Positions 6,942 to 8,160 of a stretch of DNA of 8,160 nt are shown piece by piece. This DNA is from Candidatus Avacholeplasma faecigallinarum. Lineage in GTDB: Bacteria; Bacillota_I; Bacilli_A; Acholeplasmatales; Anaeroplasmataceae. The number at the start of each line of letters is the position of its first letter. Within the stretch, counting starts at the first letter, position 1. The notes under the pieces were generated by a model. It made no database searches, was not told where the DNA came from, and worked only from the letters and a program-made list of their open reading frames with translations. Position numbers and translations under genes: made by a program. The DNA lies in the NCBI GenBank assembly GCA_018715825.1, contig DVKU01000038.1, positions 1 to 8,160 on the forward strand, written 5' to 3'.

Positions 6942-6974
6942 TTATAATTATACTCTATTTTCAGGTAAAATCAA
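6941..6974 (-). promoter_or_regulatory. sigma-A-type promoter of thrS
   Basis: TTGATT (-35, 6969-6974) and TATAAT (-10, 6947-6952) are separated by 16 bases on the minus strand. A second TATAAT follows immediately (6941-6946). The -35 box begins with the first base after the dnaI stop (TAG, 6975-6977). Transcription should start near 6940, just before stem I of the T-box. Confidence 0.75.
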
Positions 6975-7835
6975 CTATCTTTTATATTTTTTTCCATCAT
7001 CCATATTAATAGTTTTAACAAGAGATTGAATTCTACTAACAATTCTTTGGGCCTTTAATTCTGATTGTTTACTCTTATCAATTTTCAAATGCTCTTGTAA
7101 TTCCTGTGGTGACAAATTACTTGAAATAAACAAAGGCTTGCGTTCTAAAACTCGATAGTTTAAAACTGGACCTAATATTTCATCTCTTAACCATGGTGTG
7201 ATATTTTCACTACCTAAATCATCTAGCATTAATACATCAATAGATTTAAGCATATTTATCAATGATTCAAAGCGAGAACTTCCAATAGCATTTTTTAAAT
7301 CGACAACTAAATCAGGAAAATATATAAGTAAACAGGATATATTATTTCTAGCTAACTCATTAGCTATACATGCCAAAGCATAAGTCTTACCAATTGAGAA
7401 GGTTCCATATAAATACATTCCCCTCCTATCTGTAGACTGATTATAGCCATTTACAAATTCAACAACATTATTATATATCTTTTTACGGCTTTCACTATCA
7501 ATATCAAATGAAGCTAAATCGGCTCTCAAAATATTATCTGGCAAATATAATGTTTTAATTAACGATTCCTTAGCTGTTTTAATTCTTTTTTCCTGTTTGT
7601 AATGACATTCGGCTAAAATAAATTGTCCATTTTGATAATCTGTATAATAGCCTTGATTAGCGTTTTTGCAATTTTGAAGGCTTAAACAATTCTTACAATT
7701 ATTTTTTTCATCTAGCATCAAGCTAAAATCATTAGCGTTATTGACGTTTATATTATATTGAGGAAATTTTTTTTGTAATTCAATTATATAATTTTCTACT
7801 TCTTTAGCATCATATTCAAATTTCATCTTTCTCAT
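6975..7835 (-). CDS. dnaI: DnaI-like helicase loader (AAA+ ATPase)
   Basis: DnaI loads the replicative helicase onto DNA, working with DnaB and DnaD at initiation and restart. With the ATG at 7833-7835 the product is 286 aa. The N-terminal domain carries a zinc-site-like cysteine set: CKNC (47-50), Cys56 and the ECHYK cysteine (77). The AAA+ domain has the family segment MYLYG before Walker A GTFSIGKT (144-151), Walker B VLMLDDLG (201-208), and sensor-like ISSNLS (237-242). Basic RIVSRI follows near 264-269, in the arginine-finger region. The whole layout matches Bacillus DnaI rather than DnaC. The start was chosen because ATG forms an ATGA overlap with the dnaB stop (7832-7834); a GTG at 7845-7847 would also be open. 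The ribosome binding site is weak (GGGAAG), consistent with coupled translation. Confidence 0.95.
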   Translation of the reverse strand: MRKMKFEYDAKEVENYIIELQKKFPQYNINVNNANDFSLMLDEKNNCKNCLSLQNCKNANQGYYTDYQNGQFILAECHYKQEKRIKTAKESLIKTLYLPDNILRADLASFDIDSESRKKIYNNVVEFVNGYNQSTDRRGMYLYGTFSIGKTYALACIANELARNNISCLLIYFPDLVVDLKNAIGSSRFESLINMLKSIDVLMLDDLGSENITPWLRDEILGPVLNYRVLERKPLFISSNLSPQELQEHLKIDKSKQSELKAQRIVSRIQSLVKTINMDDGKKYKR

Positions 7836-8160
7836 AGTTCTTCCCACCCATCATCAAGATTAGTATTATTTTTAGGCTGAGACTTAACTACATTAAAGGT
7901 TGTAACATATTTTATTGCATCTACAGTTGTAAAAACATTATCCTTAATCCATGTCTCGCTCATTTTCTTGAAATAATTTAAAGAAGGTAAATCTCCACCC
8001 TTTTCCTTTAAAACCTTAATAATCATGCAGTTTAAAACTCCTCTAGGAAGTTCAATATTAGCATATATATCGTTAATTGTTTGTAAATATTTTTCCGGAT
8101 AATTTGGTACAATATCATCTAATAAGACATCTGCTGAAGTTTTTTCTAAGTAAGATGTTA
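7832..8160 (-). CDS. dnaB: DnaB-family replication initiation/membrane attachment protein, C-terminal part
   Basis: The frame is open on the minus strand from the window edge to the TGA at 7832-7834, giving 108 visible codons. The ATG at 8026 is internal: coding continues upstream with segments such as LLDDIVPNYPEKYL and NIELPRGVLNC. Together with MIIKVL, LPSLNYFKKMSETW and TTVDAIKYV these match the end of the DnaB/DnaD-type (DnaB_2) domain. There, PRGVLN, a YxxKxxxxW element and a following helix are typical. Bacilli DnaB is a helicase co-loader acting at oriC and at restart sites; it is not the replicative helicase called DnaB in E. coli. The very C-terminus is a short acidic tail ending DDGWEEL. 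The stop overlaps the dnaI ATG by four bases (ATGA). The 5' part lies outside the window. Confidence 0.88.
   Translation of the reverse strand, partial: TSYLEKTSADVLLDDIVPNYPEKYLQTINDIYANIELPRGVLNCMIIKVLKEKGGDLPSLNYFKKMSETWIKDNVFTTVDAIKYVTTFNVVKSQPKNNTNLDDGWEEL

Noticed and set aside
7198..7383. Plus-strand 61-codon frame inside dnaI
   Set aside because: It lies opposite the DnaI AAA+ domain, with no ribosome binding site and no motif.
7832..8026. A complete 64-residue gene starting at 8026
   Set aside because: The same frame is open to the window edge and encodes recognisable DnaB C-terminal sequence upstream of that ATG.
1..8160. CRISPR arrays, tRNA or rRNA genes, toxin-antitoxin or phage-defence modules
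   Set aside because: No spaced direct repeats, no tRNA or rRNA signatures, and no defence-type genes were seen; the genes present are housekeeping or transport genes.

Overview
The window is a compact, AT-rich bacterial segment with almost all genes on the minus strand. It suggests a low-GC member of the Bacillota (Bacilli/Erysipelotrichia or wall-poor relatives near the Mollicutes). Supporting signs are a DnaB-DnaI pair (the Bacilli-type helicase-loading proteins), a T-box riboswitch ahead of thrS, strong AGGAGG-type ribosome binding sites and sigma-A-like promoters. TGA is a stop (it ends the dnaB fragment) and Trp is TGG, so the Mycoplasma/Spiroplasma code is not used. The exact taxon is inference.

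Reading in the direction of transcription, from the right edge: (1) The 3' end of dnaB (7832-8160, cut by the window edge) overlaps dnaI by four bases (6975-7835); both encode replicative helicase loading proteins. (2) A sigma-A-like promoter starts immediately after the dnaI stop and drives a complete T-box leader (about 6941-6731) with a Thr specifier and an intrinsic terminator. It controls thrS (4807-6708), and an ABC-F ATPase gene (3246-4787) follows 19 bases later. (3) A near-consensus promoter (TTGACT, 17 bp, TATAAT) with a very short leader drives yceD/DUF177 (2711-3166) and rpmF (2504-2698). Then come a GC-capped hairpin, rsmH (1512-2438) and a MATE-family transporter gene (143-1510) whose ribosome binding site lies inside the last codons of rsmH.

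At the left edge, a plus-strand reading frame ending at 95 looks like the last ~30 residues of a transposase, converging on the MATE gene. It may mark the end of an insertion sequence.

The theme is replication initiation plus translation (ThrRS, ribosome-associated ABC-F, L32, 16S rRNA methyltransferase). No wholly new system is evident. The points most worth a second look are: the ABC-F gene placed under threonine T-box control; the T-box terminator being the only visible end for the dnaB-dnaI transcript; the hairpin abutting the rsmH ribosome binding site; and the replacement of the usual division genes after rsmH by a MATE transporter beside a mobile-element remnant.
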